From: Mactromeris polynyma
Taxonomy: Eukaryota; Mollusca; Bivalvia; Venerida; Mactridae
NCBI GenBank assembly: GCA_032209605.1
Contig: JASFXZ010000099.1
Span: 186,001 to 250,000, forward strand
Direction: 5' to 3'
DNA: 64,000 bases
In this document: positions 14,401 through 24,894 of the stretch, piece after piece
Position numbering within the stretch: the first letter of the stretch is position 1
Layout of the letters: each line of letters begins with the position of its first letter
Notes under the pieces: model-generated
Told to the model about the DNA's origin: nothing
Seen by the model: the letters and a program-made list of their open reading frames with translations, nothing else
The model's database searches: none
Translations under genes and position numbers: made by a program

Positions 14401-17400
14401 AAAGGACCACCAAAAGTTCTTTCCTGTGTAGTTAATCAAAATCCATTTAGTGGTTTAGGAGATGTCGTTTATAGTTTCCACTACGTATAGGGAACAAGGC
14501 CCCACCTGTGGGCCCTGGTGGCCATGTTTTTTGACAGAAGTGAATTATTTATGCAATCTTGTAAGAGTACCACTAGACAATGCTACACACCAAATATCAA
14601 AGCTGTGGGCCTTATTTTTTTGGACAATAAGATTTTAAAAGTTTACACTTCCAAATTTATATTTAGCTCCGGTGACCTACTTATGCTGCAGACCTGAACA
14701 ATTTTTGCAACTTTGAAAGAGGCCCACCCAAGGATCATTGTGAAGTTTGGACGAAATCCATTCAGTGGTATAGGAGATGTTGTTTAAAGAAAATGTTGAC
14801 TGATGGCGATGGACATCCAACTACCCTTAGTAACACTTGACCAGTTCAACCACTCTCTTCTGATTTCGTCACATATCCTAACAGTTCCTGACACAACATT
14901 AACTGAGTGGTTTAAGCTGTTCTAGCATTTTGCATTTTTTCCTGGGAAATTTTTTCAGTAAATTTTCCAAATAAAATAACTCTATATATTTTGCTATGCA
15001 GTTAAAAGATACATGGAAAAAACAAAATGGATCACATCCTGTTTATGTCAAGTTACGATTACACAGTGTATTTGCAACTTACTTACCCACGAAAGCGCTT
15101 AGAGAGCATTTGAGACTCTTGTAGGCGAACCCTAAAGCACTCTCGTAAATCAATCGAAACTTTTAATTCACGAGAGCTTCGAGATACTAATCCCATGTTT
15201 AAACACAATACAATCAACTGTTCAAGCTATCTCTGTAAAAAATGTGTATTTAATTACAAGCATTTTACCTATTCAAGTGAAATAACTTACAGTATGTATT
15301 ATCCATAAAGATTATGGACCATTACCTTAGTTGGTAAATCAACAATCTGTTATCCAGCATTCATTAAATGCAACCATGGAAGAGATATATAATCAGATAT
15401 AAAATATGCTCACAAGATCATACCTAAATATAACGCACATATACATGTACGAGGGGTGATAAAAAAATATGTGGACTTTTCTTATAACTTTTGAATGCGT
15501 TGTATGTGGAAACTCATATTTAATATACAGTAGAATCCCGTTGGCTAGAACTCAGTTGCGTCGAACACCCTTTTTGACTCGAACTGATTATGCAGTCCCA
15601 ATTGAATTTCCTATATAATCTATATTGTTCTACTACTGTAGTATCATTTGAATTCGCGCAGGTCTAATTTTCGCGTATTTCGCGCTAGAGACGAAGCGCG
15701 AATTTAAGTCCGCGCGATTATTAAACTTCCGAAACTAACATGGCTATCCGAATTTTTGACTGTCCGAAAATGTGTGTATATGCACTTACGTTTTTTCTTT
15801 TCATAATTTGTCGCTGTTTTTTCTGATAATCTGTGTGGAATAATTAGGAACATGGAATATTTTGACAAAGTTTGATTATTAGTACGTAAGAGTGGTTTAA
15901 ATGGAACATTAATTCATAGATTGATTTTTCTTTGTTTACGATGTTTATACATGTATAAAGAATACACGACTGCATAAAATCGTCATCCGGATTTCACGCT
16001 CTGCAACTTTTTTCTTCATACTTAAATTCTTGAACAATTCGTACAGTCGTGTCAATTAACGCCAATTAATCGTTGGACGTGTCATATTGTTTGTGGTATT
16101 GTTATGGGGTATGTTTTTGGTTTGAACTGCCCAGCCTCGAACTCTCGAACCAATTATTCAGTCCCTTGATCGTAAAATGCACTATTATTCGCACTTTTCG
16201 GTCGAACAATACATTTTCTCACCTCATAATTGGATATACTGAAGAATGAGCTCAATTGTGACACGGCGCGTGTTATTCACACTTTTGTGAAAATTGCGCG
16301 CAAACAACAAACTGCATTGACAAATTTGTTTGCAGCTGTTTGAAAATTGATTAATGCATAATTGATAGCTAAAGTGTCGTATGTATGTATAATCTAATTT
16401 CTATACCGTGTAGCTTAATACTACATTACCGGAGACTATATAGCTGCTATTGATTAAGTATGGTTATACGCATATATTCATTTGTGTGTTTTCTGTTGTG
16501 TTATTGAATAAATGTATAAAAAACACAATTTTGCTTTATATCTTGCGTTATGATTATTTATACGAGAGGTATACATTACTATGGACTTGAACACTCTTTG
16601 ACAAGATATACACGCCATATTACGTATGCATGTTAAAAATTTCACAACCACAGTTGACTAGAACAACCTTTTACTCAACAAATATTGTCAGTCCCGACGA
16701 GTTCGAGCCAACGGGATTCCACTGAACTCAATATTTCATCTTATTTCTACGATATTATGAACTTGTGTCTTATTATACACACAAATAACAATTTTACAGT
16801 CATTCGAAAATGTATACTAACGCTTCCGTGGAGCATGTCAGAAAAATGTACATTTTAGGAAACCAATTCATTATGTTTCCATGTTGTGACGCATTCATAT
16901 TTATCGAAAAATTCACGAAAACTTGTTGTCTGCTTCAATGACGTCATATCTTACGTCTGATGTAAATTTCGGACGTCATTTCCGCTCAGGTGAAACAAAC
17001 TGCTTGTTTGAGTAGTACCACTCATCAGGTAATAGCGTTTTTTTCATGGCGTCATCGGACTCTTTAGAAATGCGGGATATCATTTAGTTTTGAGTTATTC
17101 GTGAATTAACACCGACTCGAACTCTAGACGAAATGCGCAAAACAGAGATGAAAGAAAACATACGTCGCTCCCTGGTTTTCAAGTGGCATAAAAGTTTTAG
17201 AGAGTCGGCAAACACTTTCCGACGACAAGGGAAGAGGAAGATGACCAAAATTTGCCTGCAACTCTTGACGTCAATTCAAAAGATTGCCGTATTCATCAGA
17301 CCTGGCTCCAATGGATTTCGCTATATTCCCAGAGGTATTTATTTTTTAACAACAAAGAAAAACATCCGGGCATTGTTCACTTTTATACCAGCGCTGATAT

Positions 17401-20400
17401 ATATTTAAGTTTTACGTATAATATAACAAAGCATGCATTGTATGTGTAATAATGGTAGATTTAATTTGACATTGACGCTGAAAAATGCCGCAGTGAACGT
17501 TGGCGTGCTCCTTGGTTGTGTTTATCACTGTTTTGAAATGGCTGTCATTTCTGTTGTATGTATTCAAATTCAGTGAAACTTGGTAAACATGTTTCATATA
17601 GTTTGAACTTTGTTACATTTAGGTATGAACTAAATTGTATATGTATCTTGGAAGCTATAAGAAAAGTCACCCCTGGTACATTGTATGTATCAGACAAAAT
17701 ATGTATACATACTGTTTGTGGATAGTTATTGTCAGTCACTTGCACAGGGGGTTGTCCAACACACTCATATATTAAGAATTCCCTCCTGAAAATATACACA
17801 TTGCTACCATACATGAAATAATGACAAACATTTGATAAAACAATTAAAAAGTATGTACAGTCTGCTAATTGGTTCAAGTTCCGATTATTTCCTTCCTTTA
17901 ACAAAATTGGCTTAGAAACTCCTGTGGTCACTAGCACAAAATAGCAAAAACATAATAATATTAAAATAAATAAAATATTTTCTAGGCCATATTGACAATA
18001 TGATTTACAAATTGTTTTTTTTTGTAAATTCAATGATTGTAATCATACCATTATTGTATGACATTGTATCAAAATGTTATCATACCATTATTGTATGGCA
18101 TTGTATCACAGTGTTATCACACCATTATTGTATGGCATTGTATCACAGTGTTATCACACCATTATTGTATGGCATTGTATCACAGTGTTATCACACCATT
18201 ATTGTATGGCATTGTATCACAATGTTATCATACCATTATTGTATGGCATTGTATCACAGTGTCATCATACCATTATTGTATGGCATTGTATCACAATGTT
18301 ATCACACCATTATTGTATGGCATGGTATCACAGTGTTATCACACCATTATTGTATGGCATTGTATCACAGTGTTATCACACCATTATTGTATGGCATTGT
18401 ATCACAATGTAATCATATCTTTACTGTATGGCATTGTATCACAGTGTTATCACACCATTATTGTATGGCATTGTATCACAGTGTTATCACACCATTATTG
18501 TATGGCATTGTATCACAGTGTTATCACACCATTGTTGTATAGCATGGTATCACAGTGTTATCACACCATTATTGTATGGCATGGTATCACAGTGTTATCA
18601 CACCATTATTGTATGGCATGGTATCACAGTGTTATCACACCATTATTGTATAGCATGGTATCACAGTGTTATCATACCATTATTGTATGGCATCGTATCA
18701 CAGTGTTATCACACCATTATTGTATGGCATAGTATCACAGTGTTATCACATCATTACTGTATGACATGGTATCACAGTGTTATCATACCATTACTGTATG
18801 ACATGGTATCACAGTGTTATCACACCATTACTGTATGACATGGTATCACAGTGTTATCATACCATTACTGTATAGCATGGTATCACAGTGTTATCACACC
18901 ATTACTGTATAGCATGGTATCACAGTGTTATCACACCATTACTGTATAGCATGGTATCACAGTGTTATCACACCATTAGTGCATGGCATGGTATCACAGT
19001 GTTATCACACCATTACTGTATAGCATGGTATCACAGTGTTATCACACCATTAGTGCATGGCATGGTATCACAGTGTTATCACACCATTAGTGCATGACAT
19101 GGTATCACAGTGTTATCACACCATTATTGTATGGCATGGTATCACAATGTTATCATACCATTACTGTATGGCATTGTATCACAGTGTTATCACACCATTA
19201 CTGTATGACATGGTATCACAATGTTATCACACCATTACTGTATGACATGGTATCACAGTATTATCACACCATTACTGTATGGCATTGTATCACAGTGTTA
19301 TCACACCATTACTGTATGACATGGTATCACAGTGTTATCACACCATTACTGTATGACATGGTATCACAATGTTATCATACCATTACTGTATGACATGGTA
19401 TCACAGTGTTATCATACCATTACTGTATGACATGGTATCACAGTGTTATCACACCATTAGTGTATAGCATGGTATCACAGTGTTATCACACCATTATTGT
19501 ATGGCATTGTATCACAGTGTTATCACACCATTAGTGTATAGCATGGTATCACAGTGTTATCACACCATTACTGTATGACATGGTATCACAGTGTTATCAT
19601 ACCATTAGTGTATAGCATGGTATCACAGTGTTATCATACCATTATTGTATGGCATTGTATCACAGTGTTATCACACCATTGGTGTATAGCATGGTATCAC
19701 AGTGTTATCACACCATTAGTGTATAGCATGGTATCACAGTGTTATCACACCATTATTGTATGGCATGGTATCACAATGTTATCATACCATTACTGTATGG
19801 CATTGTATCACAGTGTTATCACACCATTAGTGTATAGCATGGTATCACAGTGTTATCACACCATTAGTGTATAGCATGGTATCATAGTGTTATCATACCA
19901 TTACTGTATGGCATTGTATCACAGTGTTATCACACCATTAGTGTATAGCATGGTATCACAGTGTTATCATACCATTACTGTATAGCATGGTATCACAGTG
20001 TTATCATACCATTACTGTATAGCATGGTATCACAGTGTTATCACACCATTACTGTATAGCATGGTATCACAGTGTTATCACACCATTACTGTATGACATG
20101 GTATCACAGTGTTGGAAGCACTGCGCCTGCTGCAAGTTGACACCAATTCTCTATAACTGAAAACTTGTTGGTGGGACATAAATCCCAGTACACACACCAA
20201 ATTTTAACCGACAGTCTGTTATAATAAGACTTACTTGTACATCCTTGATAGAATAGATATCACTTCATTTTCCGTCCAGTCCTAAAATGGATCCAAATAT
20301 AACAGTAGACACAGACAACAATCTGAACATGGATAAATGATCATTTACTTGTTTCATTATGCATAAAATACATATTGGACAATGATTAATTGTTTAACTA

Positions 20401-23373
20401 TTAAAATGTAAAAAATAATATCATACTGCAAGCCATATCATGTGTTTCTTTTTTAAAGGCAAGACCCTATCAGACAAAATTGGAAAATTTCAATAAATTT
20501 GCTTTTGTTATATCAAGGTTAAATAATCATATTTAAATCAGTGTCATTTTGGTGGAGTCACTATTTTAAATTATTTGTACTTGGTTAAACAGTATTTCAG
20601 TATTACGCAAGATTACTGTGATATCACACAGCAAGCAGAGCATAGTGTTTTTGACAGGCATTATTACAAGGATTGGATATTGAACCCAAAACAATTTGTT
20701 GACATAAAGTAAGATATAGGTAAATTTATGTTGGCATCTATAGATCTATAGACGGGGCTGATTATGATACTTGATCATTCTTATCATTCACATCAAAACT
20801 TAATCTACATTTGAATTAAGTACAAACAATTTAACTATTGATTAGACATGAAACAGGCTTATAAATCAATTAAAAACATCATAAATGTAGTAATAGTTTT
20901 ATTCAAAATAATTGATTTTAAATATAGTTCTTGACAATCACAGTCACACGTTTCATAATCATGTTTATATAAACTGGTTGATAGTTACTCTGTAATTGTG
21001 ATCAAAAACACATCTTGGCAACAAAATAAAACAATTTAAGAAGCCCAAATGCACTTAATGAATGTTGTCAAATTTTGGTCATAAAAATGTTTTTTGTTCC
21101 ATTTGTGATGTAATTTCAAACATTCTACAACAAACTACATGTACAATCAAACCATTTACTTTTTTAAAAATTCATAATTATTTGCCTGTATGGGAACTGA
21201 CCAATATCATCAATGGCAAGCACATACAGCTGTAAACGATAATTCTGTCTTCACTACTCACTGAGCTAAATTCTCTACTGCATTTACATGTATATGATCT
21301 AGATAACTACTAAAGAAATTTACTTGATCAAGGATTTTAACAGATTGGTATACAAACATTCTTCTTGCAGAGGTAAGTCAACTGTTACAGAAGTATGTCT
21401 TATCGCTCCATAAACTATCTCTTTCTATGTGTTATATTAGTAGCAAGTGCTGAAGTGTTGCTGAGCAATTGTCAGTGGACATTTAACTAGTGTTTATATG
21501 TTTCTAACATGTTCTTCCCCAAGTAATAAACAACTTACCAACATTAATCAGAGATTAAGGATGAATGACTTTAAGACTTTTAAGGACAAATTTTATTTCA
21601 CGCTGGCAAGTCATATTTAAGTTGGAAACACAGCTTAGAATGCTTTTGAACACACTTACACGAAATCACATTATAACTACAAACACATAAAACCTGTATA
21701 AATAAGAGCATAACATATGCATACATCACCATCATATATTACTTAAAAGGTTGTTCACAGAGAACATTTTGTCTTTGTTCACAACTCACCACTTAAACAT
21801 GGCTTTTACACTAATAATTCTTCAACCCCAACAGAACCAGATTTATTCCTACCTTCTCAGGATCTTTTCCAAGGTGTAAGAACACTATTCGACATGCCTC
21901 ATACAAGTTGGTGTGAAAGATTTGAGTGTTGAACAACTGCAAAGAATTGTTTAATACAACTGAATTAAAGGGACAGAACTGTTGTATTCTGATTTAATAA
22001 CTAATTGACCGACTTGTTTAATTTATAAATGCATGAACTAACTCAATGAGAAACAAGTGAAGTAGACTAAGGTTCATAATAATCAACAAATTGTTGAAAC
22101 GAGAGCACTGCGAGTGGATCCAGTCATTGCCTCCATGGGTTACTTTATCACTGGGACATGTATGTATACACAGAAACTGAGCTAAATATAATATCTGACA
22201 TTTCTGTGGATGCAGACGATGACATAGATGCTAACACAGATGACAATGATCAACTTATAACAATAGCTCTATGTTTTTTTCAAAACAGATGAGCTAAAAT
22301 GACTTAAGTTTCTGAGAAATGTTCCATTTGGACTAATGCCCGTATAAATTTAGCATATACTCTTGTGTATTTCAGAGAGTATCTGACTACTACTTTCAGT
22401 TTACCTACAGCTTACAAATTAAATATGATTTCCAAAGAGAATTGAGTATGTATGAACGTTATACAACACTGCAGTGCATCATAATTGGAACAATTAAACA
22501 CATGTAATAATTATTACTTACATTCCATATACAGTGCTGGATTGTCTATCCCAGTCAGTGCAAGTGAACCAAATGGAATGGAGGCTGTCTTTGCATTAAA
22601 GAAGCTCGAAATGAAGGCCATATATTGAACAGAGTGAAAGGGCATTATCCAAATAAATATGTCTTTAAACTTGGAACAATCTCTTTTGCCATTGCGAAAT
22701 TAAACATTAAAGAATATGCAATACATTGTTTTGAGCAAAAATATTTCAGAATCCAACCTCTTATGACATGAAGAAAATACATGATAATGCATCAATGGAC
22801 CCAAGCCATATTAACATAATTTCATGACGTTGAACACGAGAAGAACACATTTCTACAAGTTTAAGTCCAAGCAAAGTCAACACATCTACCTCCAAGATGT
22901 ATGTGATATGTCACGAAGTACAGTACGTGTAACAGCGTGAATACCCCAATACAGAACAATGCAAGTGAAATGACATTACCTGCTCGGAAACGGCTCGGAA
23001 TAACGAAAGTCCGTCTCGTGGAACTGGTTTTCTCCAAAGTCCAACCGTGTTCAAATAATGGTCTAGAAATACCTCCGGCTTCGTTTGTTTCTTCATTCTC
23101 TGTAAAAATAAAACGAACAGCATGCGACACGCCTGAGGTCTATATTGTTTACAAACAACCGCTATGATTAAAAGAGCAACGCGCTTTCGAGCAATTCTGC
23201 AAGTAAATCGCAAAGAAAAATGCTAAATAACGCGTTCTAACCGTTTGGTGGTCAACATGTACAAAACTCGGGACATCCTCGACTTGCACGTGATTTATAC
23301 AACGCCGGGAAGAAACACGGAAAGCACGTGCAAACAGTGAAAATTGCCTCTTGTCGTCTTCAAACCAACCCAT
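2314..23373 (-). CDS. OTU-domain protein, ALG13/OTUD4-like (split gene, 3' end off window)
   Basis: Seven exons with matching phases give an OTU domain followed by the conserved block KALDPRIYRNVELDIW that follows the OTU domain in ALG13 and OTUD4 relatives. Exon order is 22980-23099, 21853-21936, 20235-20281, 17713-17785, 13662-13743, 11174-11288, 2314-2425; more 3' exons, probably including a Tudor domain, lie to the left. Family members are cytoplasmic deubiquitinases or RNA-associated proteins. Seen here: the usual D-G-S-C-L-F active-site motif reads D-G-L-S-L-F, and the usual H-Y-D-S-V-Y reads Q-L-D-S-V-Y, so both nucleophile and general base are replaced. The stretch between exons 2 and 3 is also about 20 residues shorter than usual. 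No glycosyltransferase domain like that of vertebrate ALG13 is visible upstream. Frames and splice sites are intact, so I infer an expressed pseudoenzyme, not a decayed gene. Start codon uncertain: 23096, or 23373 if an upstream exon is used. Confidence 0.85.
2940..3420 (+). mobile_element. LINE reverse-transcriptase 3' remnant
   Basis: An open frame at 2997-3413 ends in a pattern typical of non-LTR retrotransposon C-termini: PSYLNDQFTP, YPTRF, then FGKKSFAFNGCCLWNSLPQD with SISSFKCKAKKH after it. In another frame at about 3040-3080 the sequence reads LYWVPVE followed by a stop, matching the L-H-W-L-P-V motif that normally precedes it. The element is therefore 5'-truncated and frameshifted. 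It lies in the large 3' intron of the OTU gene, on the opposite strand. Confidence 0.7.
3421..8430. other. Intronic stretch without recognised features
   Basis: AT-rich sequence inside the 8.7-kb intron of the OTU gene. It holds a perfect TGACGTCA at about 5331-5338 near a CACGTG, and a 21-bp direct duplication near 7148-7190. No coding exon or mobile element could be identified. Confidence 0.5.
8430..8565 (+). mobile_element. Tc1-type transposase remnant with internal deletion
   Basis: One plus-strand frame reads IGQIQAGHTVDALRNKN, resembling the N-terminal helix of Tc1 transposases, and shortly after ANWPALSAELNPVEHC, stop, DYLKQ. The second part matches the W-P-x-x-S-P-D-L-N-P-I-E-H-x-W-D segment of the DDE domain. 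The middle of the transposase is missing and a stop interrupts it, so it is dead. Confidence 0.65.
9330..9595. repeat. Dispersed repeat family A, copy 1
   Basis: Two diverged modules of about 130 bp share sentences such as gttattgatyrgaaaccaattttt and caatatgaattgaatc. The same modules recur at 52610-52925. Such repeats with runs like agaacttgacctgcattt are typical of non-coding dispersed repeats in molluscs. Confidence 0.65.
9660..10240. repeat. Dispersed repeat family B (two or three modules)
   Basis: About 150-bp modules repeat ccaaaagcaatcc, catatgttcttac, acaccaagtttg and caatatgatcaac, separated by gtgaccttgacc. A 25-bp segment around 10145-10195 is directly duplicated. No coding potential seen. 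It looks like a composite SINE-like or satellite-derived repeat. Confidence 0.6.
10502..10619. repeat. Hairpin with 36-bp near-perfect arms
   Basis: Arms 10502-10537 and 10584-10619 are inverted copies with a couple of mismatches, and the loop is 46 bases. Possibly a very short foldback MITE or a solo hairpin inside the OTU-gene intron. Confidence 0.75.
11174..11288 (-). CDS. OTU gene exon after the OTU domain
   Basis: Acceptor tattttcag, donor AACAG|GTAAAG, phase 1 to 2. It encodes SILYELLYHDVFGLDQELTD and then AVKLIRDQNKHKLSLMSN. It matches the C-Q-x-x-L-Y-E-x-L-Y-x-D-V-F helix that closes the OTU region in ALG13-type proteins. Confidence 0.8.
11517..12182. mobile_element. hAT-like MITE
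   Basis: The left end reads CAGGGTTTCCCTTGA and the right end, reverse complemented, CAGGGTTTTCCCTGA. Flanks are cattaaa on the left and catttaaa on the right, consistent with a decayed 8-bp duplication. The interior has no transposase. It lies in the OTU-gene intron between exons 11174-11288 and 13662-13743. Confidence 0.6.
12821..13564. mobile_element. TIR element rich in cgcaaa motifs
   Basis: Left end GGGGGGCGTTTTATCAAC and inverted right end GGGGTGCGTTTCATCAAC define about 744 bp. Both subterminal regions carry many short copies of tcgcaaa or tttgcga. No transposase frame is visible. Target duplication is unclear, so the superfamily is not assigned. The end lies only about 100 bp from an OTU-gene exon. 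Confidence 0.6.
13662..13743 (-). CDS. OTU gene exon: degenerate His motif
   Basis: Acceptor tttttttag, donor T|GTAAGTG. It encodes ILLCRINDTQLDSVYPISFQ and then ESLAICQ. The family pattern here is ILLC(Y/F)...GHYD.VY, where the His is catalytic. In this exon Gln (codon 13714-13716) replaces that His, while the flanking D-S-V-Y is perfectly kept, which anchors the alignment. Confidence 0.85.
13900..14830. repeat. Dispersed repeat family C, three or more diverged modules
   Basis: Modules of about 270 bp share gtggtttaggagatgtcgtt, a tttccactatat segment, gccatgttttttgac and aaaggcccacc-type text. Copies begin near 13905, 14250, 14450 and 14765. Non-coding, intronic, mollusc-like repeat. Confidence 0.6.
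15450..17360 (+). mobile_element. Mariner transposon remnant, interrupted
   Basis: A mariner-like left end (cgaggggtgat followed by atgtggactttt) starts at 15450 after a TA. At 17133-17240 the frame reads SLVFKWHKSFRESANTFRRQ, similar to the W-H-K-R-F-x-x-G-R-E-S helix-turn-helix of mariner. At about 17282-17345 another frame reads LPYSSDLAPMDFAIFPE, matching the P-Y-S-P-D-L-A-P-x-D-F-x-x-F-P catalytic region. The middle of the transposase is deleted and frames are shifted; no right terminal repeat is seen. A pogo-like element is inserted inside. Confidence 0.65.
15528..16724. mobile_element. pogo/Tigger-like element nested in the mariner remnant
   Basis: Terminal inverted repeats CAGTAGAATCCCGTTGGCTA and its inverted partner ending ...CGGGATTCCACTG bound 1197 bp. 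The left flank is TA and the right flank AA, a damaged TA duplication. CAGT ends and TA targets suit pogo/Tigger elements. The interior repeats tcgaac-rich subterminal text and has no intact transposase. Confidence 0.6.
17713..17785 (-). CDS. OTU gene exon: REFLIYECVGQPPVQVTDNN
   Basis: Acceptor tattttcag, donor ACA|GTATGT. The 73 bases complete the split Lys codon and encode REFLIYECVGQPP followed by VQVTDNNYPQT. This matches the family block R-D-F-I-x-Y-x-x-x-G-x-P-P-x-x-V-T-x-N. It ends in phase 0 and joins to ILLC in the next exon. Confidence 0.85.
18041..20114. repeat. 37-bp minisatellite, about 56 units
   Basis: The unit is of the form atcacagtgttatcacacca then ttattgtatggcattgt. It lies in the OTU-gene intron between exons 20235-20281 and 17713-17785. 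All plus-strand frames stay open because the unit has no stop in any frame and 37 is not divisible by 3, so the long frames here (up to 224 codons) are artefacts. Confidence 0.97.
20235..20281 (-). CDS. OTU gene exon: DWTENEVISILSRMYK
   Basis: Acceptor cattttag, donor AA|GTAAGT, phase 0 to 2. The 47 bases encode DWTENEVISILSRMY plus a split Lys. It corresponds to the W-G-Q-x-E-I-x-A-L-S-x-x-Y block of OTU domains. It lies about 120 bp from the right end of the 37-bp minisatellite. Confidence 0.8.
20282..22979. other. Introns of the OTU gene
   Basis: Apart from exon 21853-21936 this stretch is AT-rich intron. A short open segment near 22512-22600 has a donor-like end but would break the perfect SEQ-LF exon junction. 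No mobile element recognised. Confidence 0.5.
21853..21936 (-). CDS. OTU gene exon: OTU domain middle
   Basis: Acceptor ctttgcag and donor AAG|GTAGGA bound 28 codons, phase 0 to 0, beginning LFNTQIFHTNLYEACRIVFL. This aligns with the SEQ-LF...H...R.AC helix of ALG13/OTUD4 OTU domains and joins exactly to the SEQ at the end of the preceding exon. Confidence 0.8.
22980..23099 (-). CDS. OTU gene exon 1 (or 2): start of OTU domain
   Basis: The acceptor tttttacag precedes 23099 and the donor CAG|GTAATG follows 22980. An ATG at 23096-23094 opens 39 codons ending RAVSEQ. It contains GLWRKPVPRDGLSLFRAVSEQ-type sequence, the N-terminal strand and helix of the OTU fold. Ser31 (codon TCG, 23004-23006) sits where OTU proteases carry the catalytic Cys, and Asp28 is kept. 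The acceptor directly before the ATG suggests an upstream exon, either 5' UTR or the in-frame 44-codon extension at 23242-23373. Confidence 0.85.
23242..23373 (-). CDS. Possible alternative N-terminal exon of the OTU gene
   Basis: An ATG at 23373 opens 44 codons (MGWFEDDKRQFSLF...) ending at ACG|GTTAGA, a plausible but weak donor. Splicing to the acceptor at 23100 keeps frame and reads through AGA into the Met of exon 22980-23099. No family resemblance is seen, so this may equally be 5' UTR. It lies just downstream of a cluster of promoter-like motifs. Confidence 0.35.
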
Positions 23374-23453
23374 TTCATCCGTTACACATTAGTATGTCTA
23401 TGTAATTGTACCTAGTGACCGACGCAGACATAAACCGGAAATAAGTACGTCAC
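23287..23453 (-). promoter_or_regulatory. Promoter-like motif cluster upstream of the OTU gene
   Basis: Two perfect CACGTG E-boxes (23287-23292, 23325-23330) lie near an ETS-type CCGGAA (23435-23440) and a CRE-like TACGTCAC (23446-23453). They sit at and just upstream of the earliest candidate coding exon, in a locally CpG-richer stretch. A TATA-less promoter for the minus-strand gene is inferred. Confidence 0.4.
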
Positions 23454-23869
23454 AGCCGAAGGTTTCACATGTTTGTCGGAATATGTTACTTTTTTTAACA
23501 ATGAAAAGTTGAACTAAAGCTAATTACGTATGGAAGAATTAATTCCCTCTTAAAACTTTAAAAAATCTGAACATCACATACTTTAAAGCAAGAAATGATG
23601 TATGCTGGCGTTTGCTTAATAAATTATGAACCATCTTTCTGTTGTCTTCGGCTTGAAAAGTAGTTGACGGCTCACGTCTTCTGGAGTCGGAGTGCACAAC
23701 TTGCTATTGACGCATTTAAAAACAGAGACCAACGGATCAAATCATACAGCATTTTTTGTATTCAGAAGGCCATCACGTACTAATATTATAGTTTCACCTG
23801 CGGCGGACCAACGGGCGCGTAGCGGTATCCATTTAGTTGTCTGCTCTCTTACTTACGCAGTTTTTATCA

Positions 23870-24340
23870 AATCTTGACCAAACTTGCTGTGAATGTTTCA
23901 TGGCTTAATATCTTGGCCACGTTCGATAACCAGTCAGACCGCCCAGGGCCGTAAATTGCCTCCCCTGGAAAAAATGTTTGGACCCTTTTTCAGCCCGCAA
24001 TAGGAGGCAACTGCCTACATGCCTCCATGTAATTTACGGCCCTGCCGCCCCAATTACTCTGGCGTTATGGCCCTTTGATTTTCCTTTTCTTAAGAAATGA
24101 GCCTTGTCCACTCTCTAACTTAAAACGTTCTAACACAATCTTTACCAAACTTGTACCATTATACCATTGCATTTAGGGGTTTTATCATCATCGCAATAAC
24201 TTTCTGTCAAAGAAGGTATTCAATTGACAGCGATTTATAATCGGGTGGTGTATCTTGTGACAGTTTGCCACTGCTCATTTTAACTGACTCAGGCCGGTAG
24301 TATTTTATGACAGTTTGCCACTCTTGTTAAAGTTGCTATA
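23870..24340. repeat. Old dispersed repeat hosting a MITE
   Basis: Text such as ccaaacttgctgtgaatgtttcatggcttaat and ttactctggcgttatggccctttgatttt is typical of dispersed invertebrate repeats. It is split by the 101-bp MITE at 23944-24044. A gacagtttgccact motif occurs twice (about 24260 and 24310). Confidence 0.45.
23944..24044. mobile_element. 101-bp hAT-type MITE with 5-bp target duplication
   Basis: Ends CAGGGCCGTAAATT and its inverse AATTTACGGCCCTG pair almost perfectly. The flanks are ccgcc (23939-23943) and ccgcc (24045-24049). It is too short to code and is nearly a hairpin. Confidence 0.75.
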
Positions 24341-24894
24341 TAGCGTGCAGGCCCGTTGCTGGGCATACGCACGTACGCCCGTGCGTATCATCATTTTCAA
24401 AAGTCGAAAAACTAAAAACTTTAAATCAGGATTAAAAATCGAAGGCTGAGGGGGATGAAGGGTTACAGCGCACCTATTGAACTATACGTACATATATTGT
24501 CATTAACCAAGTACATACAACATCGCCATTATTTTAGATATGGAATATAACTGCTTCTTAAACAATTAATCATATAAATGTAATATGCTATTGAGTTATA
24601 CTGGACTGGAACTTCATGTGTACAAATAGAAAAGAGAGCATTTTATCAGTAAAAACTAAACTTACGGTAATGTCCTTATCATGCAGATGTGAAGTTAAAT
24701 TTAGTCCAGAAATACATTATTTGTATCATACGAACATTAACATCTCCATGAATAGAACTTTATGTATTAACATATTTGACAGTTGTTGTTTGCATACGCT
24801 TTATTATCACCAACGGACGGACGAACTGACGGGATCCTTTCAGACAAATAATAATATGTTTAATATGCTGATAATTAAATGGCAGGTGGTGCGT

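Noticed and set aside
18058..18732. 224-codon plus-strand frame
   Set aside because: It reads the 37-bp array with the period cycling through three frames; no gene structure.
22512..22600. Possible extra OTU-gene exon with a GTAAGT-like donor
   Set aside because: Including it would break the perfect SEQ-LF junction between 22980-23099 and 21853-21936.
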